Shown: piece after piece, positions 17,390 through 28,440 of the stretch
How positions within the stretch are numbered: the first letter of the stretch is position 1
Layout of the letters: every line of letters begins with the position of its first letter
NCBI GenBank assembly: GCA_014138645.1
Contig: JACJIB010000005.1
Location: forward strand, 62,001-126,000
Direction of reading: 5' to 3'
Source of the DNA: Methylorubrum thiocyanatum
Lineage (GTDB): Bacteria; Pseudomonadota; Alphaproteobacteria; Rhizobiales; Beijerinckiaceae
DNA length: 64,000 bases
Position numbers and translations under genes: made by a program
The notes under the pieces: generated by a model
What the model saw: the letters and a program-made list of their open reading frames with translations, nothing else
Database searches by the model: none
Told to the model about the DNA's origin: nothing

Positions 17390-18679
17390 ATGCACACCGT
17401 CGCACCGACCCCGGAATCCGCCCGGCCGCATTACGGCTGGGTCGTCGTGGCCGTGACCTTCCTGACCATGCTGGTCACCGCCGGAGCCGTCGGTGCACCC
17501 GGCGTGCTGATCGCCCCGTTCGCGCGGGAGTTCGGATGGTCGAACGCGGAGATCTCCTCCGCGCTGGCCGTGCGCCTCGTCCTGTTCGGCCTGCTCGGCC
17601 CCTTCGCCGCCGCCTTCATGAACCGCTTCGGGGTCCGGCGTGTCGCGGCCGTGGCGCTGACCCTGATCGCGGCGGGCATCGCGGGCTCGCTGGCGATGAC
17701 CGAGATCTGGCACCTCCTGCTGCTCTGGGGGTTCGTCGTCGGAATCGGCACCGGACTCACGGCGATGGTGCTCGGCGCCACCGTGGCGACGCGCTGGTTC
17801 GTGGCCCGGCGCGGCCTCGTGCTCGGTCTGCTCTCGGCCAGCACGGCGACGGGCCAGCTCGTCTTCCTGCCGCTGCTCGCGGCGCTCACCGAGCGCTACG
17901 GCTGGCGCGCGGCACTGGCCCTGATCCTCGCCATGCTCGCGGTCGCGGTGCTGGCCGTCCTGACCCTGATGCGCGACCGGCCCTCCGATCTCGGCTTGCG
18001 TCCCTACGGCGCGACGGCTGACGCGCCGCCGCCGCCCGCGCCCCAGAGCCTCGGGGCCATGCTCGCCTCGCCGCTGCTGGCGCTGCGCGAGGCCTCGACC
18101 TCGGTGACGTTCTGGGTGCTGTTCGGGACGTTCTTCGTCTGCGGCGCCAGCACCAACGGCCTCGTCCAGACGCATTTCGTCTCGCTGTGCGGCGATTACG
18201 GCATCGGCTCGGTCGCGGCGGCGGGGATGCTCGCCGTCATCGGCGTGTTCGACCTCGTCGGCACCATCGGATCGGGCTGGCTCTCCGACCGCTACGACGG
18301 CCGCTGGCTGCTGTTCTGGTATTACGGCCTGCGCGGCCTCTCGCTCCTGTTCCTGCCGTTCTCGGACTTCACCTTCTACGGCCTCTCCCTGTTCGCCGTG
18401 TTCTACGGCCTCGATTGGGTCGCGACCGTGCCGCCGACGGTGAAGCTCACCGCCGACCGGTTCGGCGAGCGCGCCAATCTCGTGTTCGGCTGGGTGTTCG
18501 CGGGCCACCAGCTCGGCGCCGCCTGCGCCGCCTACGGGGCCGGCTTCAGCCGCACCGTCTATGCGAGCTACCTGCCGGCCTTCTTCATCGCGGGAGGCTT
18601 ATGCCTGATCGCCGCGGCGGCGCTGGTGCTGATCCGCGACCGCCGGCCCGCCGCCGTCGTCGCGGGGGCCGCGGCCTGA
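17390..18679 (+). CDS. MFS transporter (monocarboxylate/oxalate-type group)
   Basis: A 429-residue inner-membrane protein with about 12 hydrophobic segments, the first at HYGWVVVAVTFLTML. The HYGW start and the long central cytoplasmic loop after helix six (about residues 195-225, Pro-rich) match the OFA/monocarboxylate porter-like MFS groups. A basic loop (SDRYDGRW) corresponds to the conserved A-like motif between helices. It is divergent from the TetR gene, so it is probably induced by its own substrate. It may export or import a small organic acid; direction and substrate are not visible. Confidence 0.9.
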   Translation: MHTVAPTPESARPHYGWVVVAVTFLTMLVTAGAVGAPGVLIAPFAREFGWSNAEISSALAVRLVLFGLLGPFAAAFMNRFGVRRVAAVALTLIAAGIAGSLAMTEIWHLLLLWGFVVGIGTGLTAMVLGATVATRWFVARRGLVLGLLSASTATGQLVFLPLLAALTERYGWRAALALILAMLAVAVLAVLTLMRDRPSDLGLRPYGATADAPPPPAPQSLGAMLASPLLALREASTSVTFWVLFGTFFVCGASTNGLVQTHFVSLCGDYGIGSVAAAGMLAVIGVFDLVGTIGSGWLSDRYDGRWLLFWYYGLRGLSLLFLPFSDFTFYGLSLFAVFYGLDWVATVPPTVKLTADRFGERANLVFGWVFAGHQLGAACAAYGAGFSRTVYASYLPAFFIAGGLCLIAAAALVLIRDRRPAAVVAGAAA

Positions 18680-18718
18680 ACCGTCGCGGCGCGCCGCCCC
18701 AAAACACGAACAGGCGAC

Positions 18719-18754
18719 GAAAAAGCCCGCGGCATCGATCCGATGCCGCGGGCT
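18719..18754 (-). terminator. Rho-independent terminator of the min operon
   Basis: A perfect 14-base stem (AGCCCGCGGCATCG and its complement) with a 3-base loop is followed on the minus strand by TTTTT. It lies 24 bases after the minE stop. The convergent MFS gene may also end in this hairpin, but no T-run follows on the plus strand. Confidence 0.85.
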
Positions 18755-18777
18755 TGCCGATGTTTCGAAACTCCGGT

Positions 18778-19074
18778 TCAGGCGATGGCGCGCTTGGCCT
18801 TCGGCTTGGCCTTCGAGATCGCGTCGACGGGGAATTCGATGTCGACGCCGAGCGTCGAGACGCCCTCGCCGCGCTCCAGCTTGATCTGCACCTTGTCGCG
18901 CTCGACCGTCACGTGCTTGGCGATCACGTTCAGGATCTCTTCGCGCAGGGTGATGATCAGGTCGGGCCGACCCGTCTCCGAACGCTCCGCGCGCTCGTGT
19001 GCCAGGATCAGCTGCAGGCGCTCGCGGGCGACGGAACTCGACCCGCGCGGTTTGAGGAAGGTCAGAACGCTCAT
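18778..19074 (-). CDS. minE: Cell division topological specificity factor MinE
   Basis: A 98-residue MinE of normal length. It has the N-terminal MinD-binding/membrane region (VARERLQLILAHERAE) and the dimerisation domain (LREEILNVIAKHV, DKVQIKLERG). MinE stimulates MinD ATPase and drives pole-to-pole oscillation so that division occurs at midcell. Its ATG overlaps the minD stop by 4 bases. It is the last gene of minC-minD-minE and is followed by a strong terminator. Confidence 0.97.
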   Translation of the reverse strand: MSVLTFLKPRGSSSVARERLQLILAHERAERSETGRPDLIITLREEILNVIAKHVTVERDKVQIKLERGEGVSTLGVDIEFPVDAISKAKPKAKRAIA

Positions 19075-19886
19075 GCGGCCCTCCGTGTGAACAGCTTGTT
19101 GATCAGGGATTTGCGGTCGGAGGGGATCGCCATCGGCACGGTCTCGCCCTTCAGGCGACGCACGGCATCGATGTAGGCGCGCGACGGCGCGCAGAGCGGG
19201 TTGTTGAGCGTCACCGGGCAGCCGACGTTCGAGGCGCGCAGGACTTCGAGGCTCTCCGGGATGATGGCCAGCAACGGGATCGAGAGGATCTCGAGCACGT
19301 CGTCGACCTTGAGCATGTCGCCGCGGTCGGCGCGGGCCGGGTCGAAGCGGGTGAGGATCAGGTGCTTCTCGATCGAGTCGCCGCGCTCGGCGCGCACGGT
19401 CTTGGAATCGAGGAGACCGATGATCCGGTCGCTATCGCGCACCGAGGAGACCTCGGGATTGGTGACGACCACGGCGACGTCGGCATGGCGCATGGCCAGC
19501 TGGGCGCCGCGCTCGATCCCGGCGGGGCTGTCGCAGACGATCCAGTCGAACTTCTCGCGCAGCTCGCCCATCACCCGCTCGACGCCCTCGTCGGTGAGCG
19601 CGTCCTTGTCGCGGGTCTGGGAGGCCGGCAGCAGGGAGAGGTTTTCCAGGCGCTTGTCGCGGATCAGCGCCTGCGGCAGCTTGGCGTCGCCGTTGGTGAC
19701 GTTGATCAGGTCGTAGACCACGCGCCGCTCGGCGCCCATGATCAGGTCGAGGTTGCGCAGGCCGACGTCGAAATCGACCACGCAGACCTTCTCGCCGGCC
19801 TGCGCCAGCGCCGCACCGAGCGCTGCCGTCGTGGTGGTCTTGCCGACGCCGCCCTTGCCGGACGTGACACAAAGAACCTTGGCCAT
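19071..19886 (-). CDS. minD: Septum site-determining ATPase MinD
   Basis: A 271-residue MinD with the deviant Walker A motif GKGGVGKT at 10-17, the D-(x)-GLRNLD switch region, and DSPAGIE. The C-terminal amphipathic membrane-targeting helix is visible in SLINKLFTRR. ATP-bound MinD dimers sit on the inner membrane and recruit MinC and MinE. The gene is 12 bases from the minC stop and is translationally coupled to minE. Confidence 0.98.
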   Translation of the reverse strand: MAKVLCVTSGKGGVGKTTTTAALGAALAQAGEKVCVVDFDVGLRNLDLIMGAERRVVYDLINVTNGDAKLPQALIRDKRLENLSLLPASQTRDKDALTDEGVERVMGELREKFDWIVCDSPAGIERGAQLAMRHADVAVVVTNPEVSSVRDSDRIIGLLDSKTVRAERGDSIEKHLILTRFDPARADRGDMLKVDDVLEILSIPLLAIIPESLEVLRASNVGCPVTLNNPLCAPSRAYIDAVRRLKGETVPMAIPSDRKSLINKLFTRRAA

Positions 19887-19898
19887 TCTCGTTTCCCC

Positions 19899-20585
19899 TT
19901 AACCCAAGGCTGCGATCTTGATCGCGCCGCCGTCGGACCAGATCTGGACCGCTTGGCCGCGCAGGTGAGTGCCCATGTCCTCGGCCGTGCGGACGAGGCG
20001 GTCGATGCCGAGAAGCTCGGGCTCGAACTTGCGGCAGTAGATGCGTGCGCGGGGGTTGCGGGCGGCGCCCGCGATGGCCCGCCCGCGCAGGGCGCCGTAG
20101 ACGTGGATGGAGCCGCCCGCGAGGATCTCGGCGCCCGAGGACACCGAGCCCATCACGGTCACGTCCCCCTCGCGGTGGACGATGCTCTGGCCGGAGCGCA
20201 CCGAGCCCTCGATGGTGAGGGAGGACACGCCCGGCTTCTCTTCCTCGAACGCCGGCGCCTCGAAGCTGTCGCCGGCGGGACGCCCGGCGACGAGCCGCGG
20301 CGGGAGGTTCGAAGGCAGGGGGGCGTCCGCACCCTCGATGCCGAGGATGCGGAGCTTGCGCGCCGACAGCTCGGCGATCAGGCTCTCCAGCTCGGACGGC
20401 GCGGGTTTGAGGCCGGCGACGTCGAGGATCACGGCCCTGTCGTCGAACAGCGTGGCCGATCGCTTCAGGGCGCCGTCCAGGAGGGCAAGCCACTCGGCGA
20501 GGGGCGCTTCCGGCGTCAGCGAGACGGCGCGGAACACGCGGCCTCGCAGCGGCAGTGAAGGGCGGGTGGGAGCGGGGCTGGTCAC
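19899..20585 (-). CDS. minC: Septum site-determining protein MinC (operon copy)
   Basis: A 228-residue MinC. The N-terminal FtsZ-inhibitory domain has the strand LRGRVFRAVSLTPEAPLAEWLA, and the C-terminal beta-helix dimer domain has VRSGQSIVHREGDVTVMGSV and GGSIHVYGALRGRAIAG. It blocks FtsZ assembly where MinD holds it on the membrane. I chose the GTG at 20585 because it starts just before the first domain strand and has AAGGA upstream; an ATG at 20765 would add 60 residues without homology. A second MinC is encoded at 26440-27186. Confidence 0.93.
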   Translation of the reverse strand: MTSPAPTRPSLPLRGRVFRAVSLTPEAPLAEWLALLDGALKRSATLFDDRAVILDVAGLKPAPSELESLIAELSARKLRILGIEGADAPLPSNLPPRLVAGRPAGDSFEAPAFEEEKPGVSSLTIEGSVRSGQSIVHREGDVTVMGSVSSGAEILAGGSIHVYGALRGRAIAGAARNPRARIYCRKFEPELLGIDRLVRTAEDMGTHLRGQAVQIWSDGGAIKIAALG

Positions 20586-20957
20586 GGGCGTTGACGTTTC
20601 CTTACCGACGCGCCCATTGACCGCCGGGATGGTTACCGGAGGGTTAATTTTTAAGCGCACCGGGCAAGAATTGCCGGGCAAGATGTTTCCACCGCATCGA
20701 CATCTTCCGTAAAACGTCTGACATTTCAGGCGTTTGTCCGAAACGGGCCGCTGGAAACATTCCATAAGCCGGTCCCTGTCCCCGGGGATCGCCGGATCCT
20801 GTGATCGGCGCGAATCACGCGGGGGTGGCGCATCCCATGCGCTCCTCGTGAGGTTGTTTCGCGCCTTCGGCGATTAACCTGAATTTAGCGGCTGAGAGAC
20901 AATCAAATTGAGCAAGCGCGGCCGCCGTGCGGCGCATTCACTGCTTAGGTCGAGTCT
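20586..20957. other. 372-base divergent promoter region between minC and a chemoreceptor gene
   Basis: No gene is supported. It is richer in A+T than its surroundings near 20640-20660 and 20870-20920. TTAACC hexamers occur at 20641-20647 (minus) and 20874-20880 (plus), reminiscent of CtrA half-sites known in alphaproteobacteria. Promoters for the min operon and the chemoreceptor gene must lie here. Confidence 0.5.
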
Positions 20958-22646
20958 ATGCGGGCCCTAACCAATCTTCCCGTCGTCGCCAAACTTGTCT
21001 TGGTTTTTGCTCTCGTCATCGCCGCCGTCTCGGGCTCCTCCTTCACGAGCTGGCGCAGCCTCGGCACGATCGAGGAGTCGAATCGCTGGCGCGATCACAG
21101 CTACGAGGTTCTGCTTCAGCTCGATCGGCTCACCGGTGCCCTGGTGGATCAGGAGACCGGTCTGCGCGGCTATCTGATCTCGGCCGATCCCTCTTTCCTC
21201 GAGCCGTACAATTCGGGCGCCAAGACCTATGGCGAGACGCTGAGGCGGCTGCGCGGCCTCGTGTCCGACAACCCGCAGCAGGTGAGCCGGCTCGACGCAC
21301 TCGATGCGGCGACCCGTCAATGGATCGGAGACGTCGCCGAGCGCGAGATCGCCCTGATGCGCAACGAGGCGACCCAGGCGCAGGCGCGTCAGATCGAGGC
21401 GTCCGGTGCGGGCAAGAGCGCCATGGACGCGGTGCGCAAGGCCGCCGCCGAGATCGCGAGTTCCGAGACCAGCTTGCTGGAAGTCCGTGCCGCCACCGTG
21501 AAGGACGCGGCCGCGTCGTCCCGCTTCGCCGTCGGCGCCGGCTTCGTCGCCCTCCTCGTCGTGGCCGGGCTCGGGATCCTGGTGCTGAACGGCTTCGTCT
21601 CCCGCCCGGTCCGCCGGATGACCGCGCTGATGGGCCGCCTCGCGGAAGGAGACGCGAGCGTCGAGATCCCCTTCCGCGAGCGCCGCGAGGAGGTCGGGGC
21701 CATGGCGAACGCGGTGCAGGTGTTCAAGGACAACCTGATCCGCACCCGCGCCCTGGAAGAGGAGACGGCGCTGGCGCGGGCCGGTGCCGAGGCGCAGCGC
21801 AAGGCGGCGATGCGCGAGATGGCCGACAACTTCGAGCGGGCGGTGAGCAGCATCGTCGGTGCGGTGTCCTCCGCCGCCACGGAGCTGCAGGCGACCGCCG
21901 AGAGCATGGCCGGCACCGCCGCGCAGACGGCCGACCAATCCTCCGCCGCGGCCGCCGCTGCGGAAGAGGCCGCCACCAATGTCGGCACGGTCGCCGCGGC
22001 CGCCGAGGAACTCGGCGCCTCGGTGCAGGAGATCGCCCGGCAGGTCACCGGCTCGACGAGCCTGGCACAGAAGGCCGTGGTCGAGGCCGAGGGCACCGCC
22101 CAGCTCGTGCAGGATCTGAGCGCGGCCGCCGCCAAGATCGGCGACGTGGTGGGCCTGATCTCCACCATTGCCGGCCAGACCAACCTGCTGGCGCTCAACG
22201 CCACCATCGAGGCGGCCCGCGCCGGCGAGGCGGGGCGCGGCTTCGCGGTGGTCGCCGCCGAGGTCAAGGAACTCGCCAACCAGACGGCGCGGGCGACCGA
22301 CGAGATCTCGGGTCAGATCGGTCAGGTGCAGTCCATCACCGGTCAGGCGGTCACGGCCATCGCCGACATCGCCACGCGCATCCGCGAGATTGACGGGCTC
22401 GCCGGCACCATCGCCGCGGCGGTGGAGGAGCAGGGCGCGGCGACGCAGGAGATCGTGCGCAACGTCTCCGAGGCATCCGCCGGCACCGGCGCGGTGACGG
22501 GCAATGTCGCCAGCGTCGCCTCGGCGGCCGAGGAGACCGGCGCGGCGGCGAGCCAAGTGCTGACCTCGGCCTCCGAACTGTCGCGCCAGTCCGAGCATCT
22601 CGACGGACAGGTCCGCCACTTCCTCCAGACCATCCGGGCGGCCTGA
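20958..22646 (+). CDS. Methyl-accepting chemotaxis protein with CHASE3 sensor
   Basis: A 562-residue chemoreceptor. TM1 is at 11-29, a periplasmic CHASE3 domain at about 35-185 (QETGLRGYL at 65-73), TM2 at 190-211, HAMP at 212-265 and the cytoplasmic signalling domain at 290-562. The hairpin tip carries the universal [20 protein letters not shown] signature at 407-426. It would bind a periplasmic signal and control CheA. There is no C-terminal CheR/CheB pentapeptide. It stands alone, not in a che operon. Confidence 0.95.
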   Translation: MRALTNLPVVAKLVLVFALVIAAVSGSSFTSWRSLGTIEESNRWRDHSYEVLLQLDRLTGALVDQETGLRGYLISADPSFLEPYNSGAKTYGETLRRLRGLVSDNPQQVSRLDALDAATRQWIGDVAEREIALMRNEATQAQARQIEASGAGKSAMDAVRKAAAEIASSETSLLEVRAATVKDAAASSRFAVGAGFVALLVVAGLGILVLNGFVSRPVRRMTALMGRLAEGDASVEIPFRERREEVGAMANAVQVFKDNLIRTRALEEETALARAGAEAQRKAAMREMADNFERAVSSIVGAVSSAATELQATAESMAGTAAQTADQSSAAAAAAEEAATNVGTVAAAAEELGASVQEIARQVTGSTSLAQKAVVEAEGTAQLVQDLSAAAAKIGDVVGLISTIAGQTNLLALNATIEAARAGEAGRGFAVVAAEVKELANQTARATDEISGQIGQVQSITGQAVTAIADIATRIREIDGLAGTIAAAVEEQGAATQEIVRNVSEASAGTGAVTGNVASVASAAEETGAAASQVLTSASELSRQSEHLDGQVRHFLQTIRAA

Positions 22647-22693
22647 CCACGACCCTGCCGGGTTACCGGGGGATCGATCCGGGCCCGGCGCAT

Positions 22694-22721
22694 CCCCTCT
22701 CCCCGCACGCGGGGGGAGGGG
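22694..22721. repeat. GC-rich palindromic element of the CCCCTCTCCCCGC type
   Basis: CCCCTC-t-CCCCGC, a 2-base loop, GCGGGG-g-GAGGGG form a hairpin with one internal mismatch, 48 bases after the chemoreceptor stop. Hairpins of this sequence type are widely dispersed between genes in Methylobacterium-like genomes; that is general knowledge, not something this window shows. Only this copy is seen here. Confidence 0.45.
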
Positions 22722-22768
22722 GAGCCGGCGATCCCAACACGCCTTCTTCGGATCACGGAACGTCCACG

Positions 22769-22806
22769 AAAAAGGCCCCGATGCGTCCACCGCATCGGGG
22801 CCTTTT
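22769..22806. terminator. Bidirectional terminator between chemoreceptor gene and typA
   Basis: AAAAGGCCCCGATGCG, a 6-base loop and CGCATCGGGGCCTTTT form a perfect 16-base stem with A- and T-runs at the two ends. It can therefore end transcription from both convergent genes. Confidence 0.9.
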
Positions 22807-22829
22807 GATTTTGCTCGAAGGGGCGAGGG

Positions 22830-24656
<1,827 letters not shown>

Positions 24657-24992
24657 CGAGGGTCTCGAAAACGTTCGGAAACGTGGAGCCCGGCCATAAA
24701 GCGGCGTGTCGCGGGCCGTGCTTCGACGGTCGTGACGCCAGGGTACGGATTCGGGCGGTATCGCGTCGCAATATAAGGTGTCGCCCGATCCGGCAAGTGC
24801 GCACCGCGCCTTGCCTGAGCGGGACAGCCATGTCCGTGCATCGATGCCGGTGCGTCGATCGCGCGGCCTCGGCCCGCTCCGCGCCCGCGCGCCGAAGCCA
24901 TCCCCTTCGCCCATCACACGGATCTCCGGGGCGGAGGCCCGCGCGTGGTAAGCGGTGACGGACGCCGACGTCACAGGGGAAAAGGATCGGAC
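24657..24992. other. 336-base divergent region between typA and a DUF2254 gene
   Basis: No gene is supported. It must contain the typA promoter on the minus strand and the promoter of the DUF2254 gene on the plus strand. I see no repeat or clear operator. Confidence 0.5.
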
Positions 24993-26324
24993 ATGCCGCG
25001 CTGGCGATGGTTGATGGCGCAACTGACGCGCCGCCTGTGGGTGCGGGCCAGCTTGATCGGCCTCATGGGCATCCTGACCGCGATCCTCGCCGCCGTCGTG
25101 GACAGCCACCTGCCCTTCACGATCCCCGGCACGATCAGCGCCGACGCCCTCGACAGCATCCTCACCGTGATCGCCTCGAGCATGCTGACTGTCACCACCT
25201 TCTCGCTGAACGTGATGGTCTCCGCCTACGGATCGGCCACGAGCAACGTCACGCCCCGCGCCACGACGCTGCTGATCGAGGACCGGCTGACCCAGACCGT
25301 CCTCTCGACCTTCCTCGGCTCGTTCCTGTTCGGCATCGTCGGCCTCGTCGTGTCGAAGACCGGCGCCTACGGCGAGCAGGGCCGGTCCATCCTGTTCGTG
25401 GTGACGATCGCCGTCATCGCCCTGATCGTGATCGCGCTGCTGCGTTGGATCGACCACCTGACCCGCCTCGGCCGCGTCGGGCAGACGACCGACCGGGTCG
25501 AGGCGGCGGCCCGCGCGGCGATCCGGGCGCGGCTGCGGGAGCCCTTTCTCGGCGGCGCGCCGCTGCGCGATCCGGGGCGGCAGATCCCGGCCGCGGCCGT
25601 TCCCGTGACGACGGAGGCGATCGGCTACGTCCAGCACATCGACATGCCGGCCCTGTCCGCGCTCTGCGAGGCGCGGGATGCGGAGGTCTACGTGGCGGCG
25701 GTTCCCGGGACGTTCGTCTACCCGCACACGCCCCTGGCACGGCTGCGGATCAGGGCCGGCGGAGAGGCCGGACGGGCGGAGGCCGAGGAGCTGTGTCGCG
25801 CCGTCGGCGCCGTGTTCTCCGTGGGCGGCGAGCGTTCCTTCGATCAGGATCCGCGCTTCGGCCTCGCGGTGATGAGCGAGATCGGCTCACGCGCCCTGTC
25901 CCCGGCCACGAACGATCCGGGCACGGCGATCGACGTGCTGGGCCGCTCGACCCGCCTGCTCTGCCTCTGGGCCCGCGGCTGCGACGCGGGCGAGGGCGGC
26001 GGTGAGAGCGAGGCCCCGAAATATCCCCGCGTCCACGTCCCGCCCCTCGACACCGCCGACCTCGTCGAGGACGCCTTCATGCTGATGGCGCGCGACGGGG
26101 CGGGGCTGATCGAGGTGCAGTTGCGCCTTCAGAAGGGGCTGGCGGCCCTGAGCCGGATGGGAGACGACGCGCTCACGGCGGCGGCCCGGCAACAATCCCG
26201 CATGGCCCTGGAGCGGGCCGAGGCCGCACTCGCCCTCGATGCCGACAGGAACCGCCTGCGCGACCTCGTCCGCGCGCTCGATGCCGACGATGCGCCGGTC
26301 GAAGCCCCGGGCGGGCGCGCCTGA
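24993..26324 (+). CDS. DUF2254 family membrane protein
   Basis: A 443-residue predicted inner-membrane protein. Hydrophobic segments lie at about 18-37, 55-77, 103-121 and 132-151, followed by a soluble C-terminal half. The motifs SLNVMVSAYGSATSNVTPRA and SPATNDPGTAIDVLG are typical of the DUF2254 family, whose function is not established. The ATG at 24993 has an AAAAGGA site; the longer upstream start lacks one. The gene precedes the orphan minC by 115 bases on the same strand, but no functional link is known. Confidence 0.85.
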   Translation: MPRWRWLMAQLTRRLWVRASLIGLMGILTAILAAVVDSHLPFTIPGTISADALDSILTVIASSMLTVTTFSLNVMVSAYGSATSNVTPRATTLLIEDRLTQTVLSTFLGSFLFGIVGLVVSKTGAYGEQGRSILFVVTIAVIALIVIALLRWIDHLTRLGRVGQTTDRVEAAARAAIRARLREPFLGGAPLRDPGRQIPAAAVPVTTEAIGYVQHIDMPALSALCEARDAEVYVAAVPGTFVYPHTPLARLRIRAGGEAGRAEAEELCRAVGAVFSVGGERSFDQDPRFGLAVMSEIGSRALSPATNDPGTAIDVLGRSTRLLCLWARGCDAGEGGGESEAPKYPRVHVPPLDTADLVEDAFMLMARDGAGLIEVQLRLQKGLAALSRMGDDALTAAARQQSRMALERAEAALALDADRNRLRDLVRALDADDAPVEAPGGRA

Positions 26325-26439
26325 CGGTCGGAGGCGCGGGGCGGGCGCGTTTGCTGTTGAGGAGCCCGCGACCCCGCGCGGAGCGGCCCGCGATCTGCCA
26401 TAAGCTGTCCGGAATGATCCACCTGCCGCGAATCCGCCC

Positions 26440-27186
26440 GTGACCGACCGTCCCCCGATCCGCTTCCGCGGCCGCTCCTTCCTGGCGATGGTGCTGGCCC
26501 CCGTGCCGCCGGTCGACCAGTGGCTCGCCGAACTCGACGCGCTGAAGCAGCGCGCGCCCGCCTTCTTCTCGGTGCGGGCGATCATCCTCGACGTGACGGG
26601 CCTGCGCTTTGAGCGTTCGGACCTCGCCCATCTCTGCGAGGAGCTGAACCGGCGCTCGATCACCATCCTCGGCATCGAGGGGATCGGGCCGACCTCGCTC
26701 GGACCGGGCTTCCCGCCGCCGCTGGTGGGCGGCAAGCCGGTCGAGGACATCGCGCCGCCCGAGCCCGGCGCCGCCGCTCCCGCTCCTGCCGAGGCACCCG
26801 CGGCCGAGGCCTCTGCGGCCGCCCCGGCGCTGGTGGCGCCCGCGAGCCCGCCCCGGCCGCGCTCCTTCGTCCTCGACGCGCCGGTGCGCTCGGGGCAGGT
26901 GATCCAGCATCTCGACGGCGACGTCACCGTGCTCGGCTCGGTGGCCTCCGGCGCGGAGGTGATCGCGGGCGGCTCGATCCACGTCTACGGCGCCCTGCGC
27001 GGCCGGGCGATCGCCGGGGCCGTGGGCGACCCCGCCGCGCGCATCCTCGCCCGGAAGTTCGAGCCGGAACTCATTGCCATCGACGGCCTTTACAAGACCG
27101 CCGACGACCTCGGCGGCAGCCGCTGGGGCCAGTCGGTCCAGGCGCGGCTCGAAGGCGACGCCATCGTCCTCGTCCCGCTCGACTGA
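26440..27186 (+). CDS. Second, orphan MinC paralogue
   Basis: A 248-residue protein with both MinC domains: IRFRGRSFLAMVLAPVPP begins the FtsZ-inhibitory domain, and VRSGQVIQHLDGDVTVLGSV plus GGSIHVYGALRGRAIAG form the beta-helix domain. The C-terminal domain is close to that of the operon MinC, while the N-terminal domain differs more. An Ala/Pro-rich linker of about 40 residues (about 105-145) joins them, longer than in the operon copy. No minD or minE is adjacent. The start is a GTG. It could form heterodimers with the main MinC or respond to another partner; both are inferences. Confidence 0.88.
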   Translation: MTDRPPIRFRGRSFLAMVLAPVPPVDQWLAELDALKQRAPAFFSVRAIILDVTGLRFERSDLAHLCEELNRRSITILGIEGIGPTSLGPGFPPPLVGGKPVEDIAPPEPGAAAPAPAEAPAAEASAAAPALVAPASPPRPRSFVLDAPVRSGQVIQHLDGDVTVLGSVASGAEVIAGGSIHVYGALRGRAIAGAVGDPAARILARKFEPELIAIDGLYKTADDLGGSRWGQSVQARLEGDAIVLVPLD

Positions 27187-27449
27187 CCCGGCGCGCCCCG
27201 TACGGATGGGCCTGAGGGTTCGTCCATCACGAGCGCGTGCGCGTGGCGGTCATCCGCCGCTTTCGCAGCCTGGGCGGCGGAAATCCGCCACCTGCGCCGG
27301 CCCGCTAGGCTGAGCGAATCCGGAAATATCGTTCCGAAACAGGGTGTTGCGCGACAGCTGGCGCTGCCGGCATGGCTGGCATGCGCTCTGCAAAGAGGAG
27401 GGGACCATCCGCACCGGCCGCAGAGCCGGGCCATCCGGGAGACGCCCCC

Positions 27450-28430
27450 TTGCTCAGACGCCTTCATCTCACGGGCCGCCGTCTCGCGACGCTCGCCGTC
27501 GCGACCGCCGCGCTGCTCGCCCCGCTTCCGCTCTCCGCCCAGGAAGTGGTCCGCGTCGGCAACCTCAAGCTCGCCCACTTCGCCGGCGTCTCCTACGTCA
27601 AGGAGATCGCCAAGACCTGCGGCATCGCCGTCGATCTCAAGATCTTCGCCAAGGGCCCCGACATCATGCAGGCGATGCTCGCCGGCGAACTCGATGTCGG
27701 CGCCACCGCCTCGGAGGCCGCGATCTCGGCCCGCGGCAACGGCGCGCCCGTCACCATCGTCGGCGGCTTCGCCAAGGGCGGCGCCCGCCTGCTCGCGACG
27801 CCCGAATCCGGCATCAAGTCGGCGGCCGATCTCAAGGGGAAGAAGGTCGGCGTCACCCGCGGCTCGATCCAGGAGGTGCTGCTCGCGGCCGAGATGGCCA
27901 AGCACGGCCTTAAAAGCCGCGACGTCAACCTGATCTATCTCGGCTATCCCGACCTGAACCAGGCACTGCTGCAGAAGCAGGTCGATGCGATCATGCAGAC
28001 CGAGCCGCAATCGGCCCAGGCCATCGCCCGCGGCTTCGGCGTCGAGGTGATCAAGCCCTACGACACGCCGGTCGGCTCGCCGATCCGCACGCTGGTGATG
28101 ACCGAGAAGTTCTACGGCGAGAAGAAGCCCGTCGCGACGAAGTTCATGGAGTGCTTCGTCAAAGCGCAGAAGACCTTCATGGACGATCCGAAGGCCGCCG
28201 AGACCTTCGTCACCCAGGACGTGTTCAAGGGGCAGGTCACCGCCGCCGAGTTCCAGGAGGCGCTCGCCAACTCGCCCTACACCCTGGAGATGAGCGCCGA
28301 CCACATCCAGAAGACCACCGACGTCATGGCCGAGCACGGCATCGGCAAGATGTCCAAGCCCGCCAAGGCCGCCGACTGGGTGAAGCTCGACCTGCTGGAG
28401 GCCGCCAAGGCTTCCGTCGGCACCAACTGA
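27450..28430 (+). CDS. ABC transporter substrate-binding protein (NrtA/SsuA/TauA type)
   Basis: A 326-residue periplasmic binding protein. It has a signal peptide (RRLATLAVATAALLAPLPLSAQ) and the type II fold with NLKLAHFAGVSYVKE, AGELDVGATASEAAI and GKKVGVTRGSIQEVLL, typical of the nitrate/sulfonate/taurine/thiamine-precursor binding group. I prefer the TTG at 27450, which has GGGAGA upstream and gives a normal signal; ATGs at 27372 and 27381 would add a 23-26 residue basic lead. Permease and ATPase genes follow at once, forming a full importer. The ligand is unknown. Confidence 0.85.
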   Translation: MLRRLHLTGRRLATLAVATAALLAPLPLSAQEVVRVGNLKLAHFAGVSYVKEIAKTCGIAVDLKIFAKGPDIMQAMLAGELDVGATASEAAISARGNGAPVTIVGGFAKGGARLLATPESGIKSAADLKGKKVGVTRGSIQEVLLAAEMAKHGLKSRDVNLIYLGYPDLNQALLQKQVDAIMQTEPQSAQAIARGFGVEVIKPYDTPVGSPIRTLVMTEKFYGEKKPVATKFMECFVKAQKTFMDDPKAAETFVTQDVFKGQVTAAEFQEALANSPYTLEMSADHIQKTTDVMAEHGIGKMSKPAKAADWVKLDLLEAAKASVGTN

Positions 28431-28440
28431 GGGCGCCGTC

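Noticed and set aside
24657..25727. An N-terminal extension of TypA of 357 residues
   Set aside because: TypA homology begins exactly at the ATG at 24656; the extension is antisense to the DUF2254 gene.
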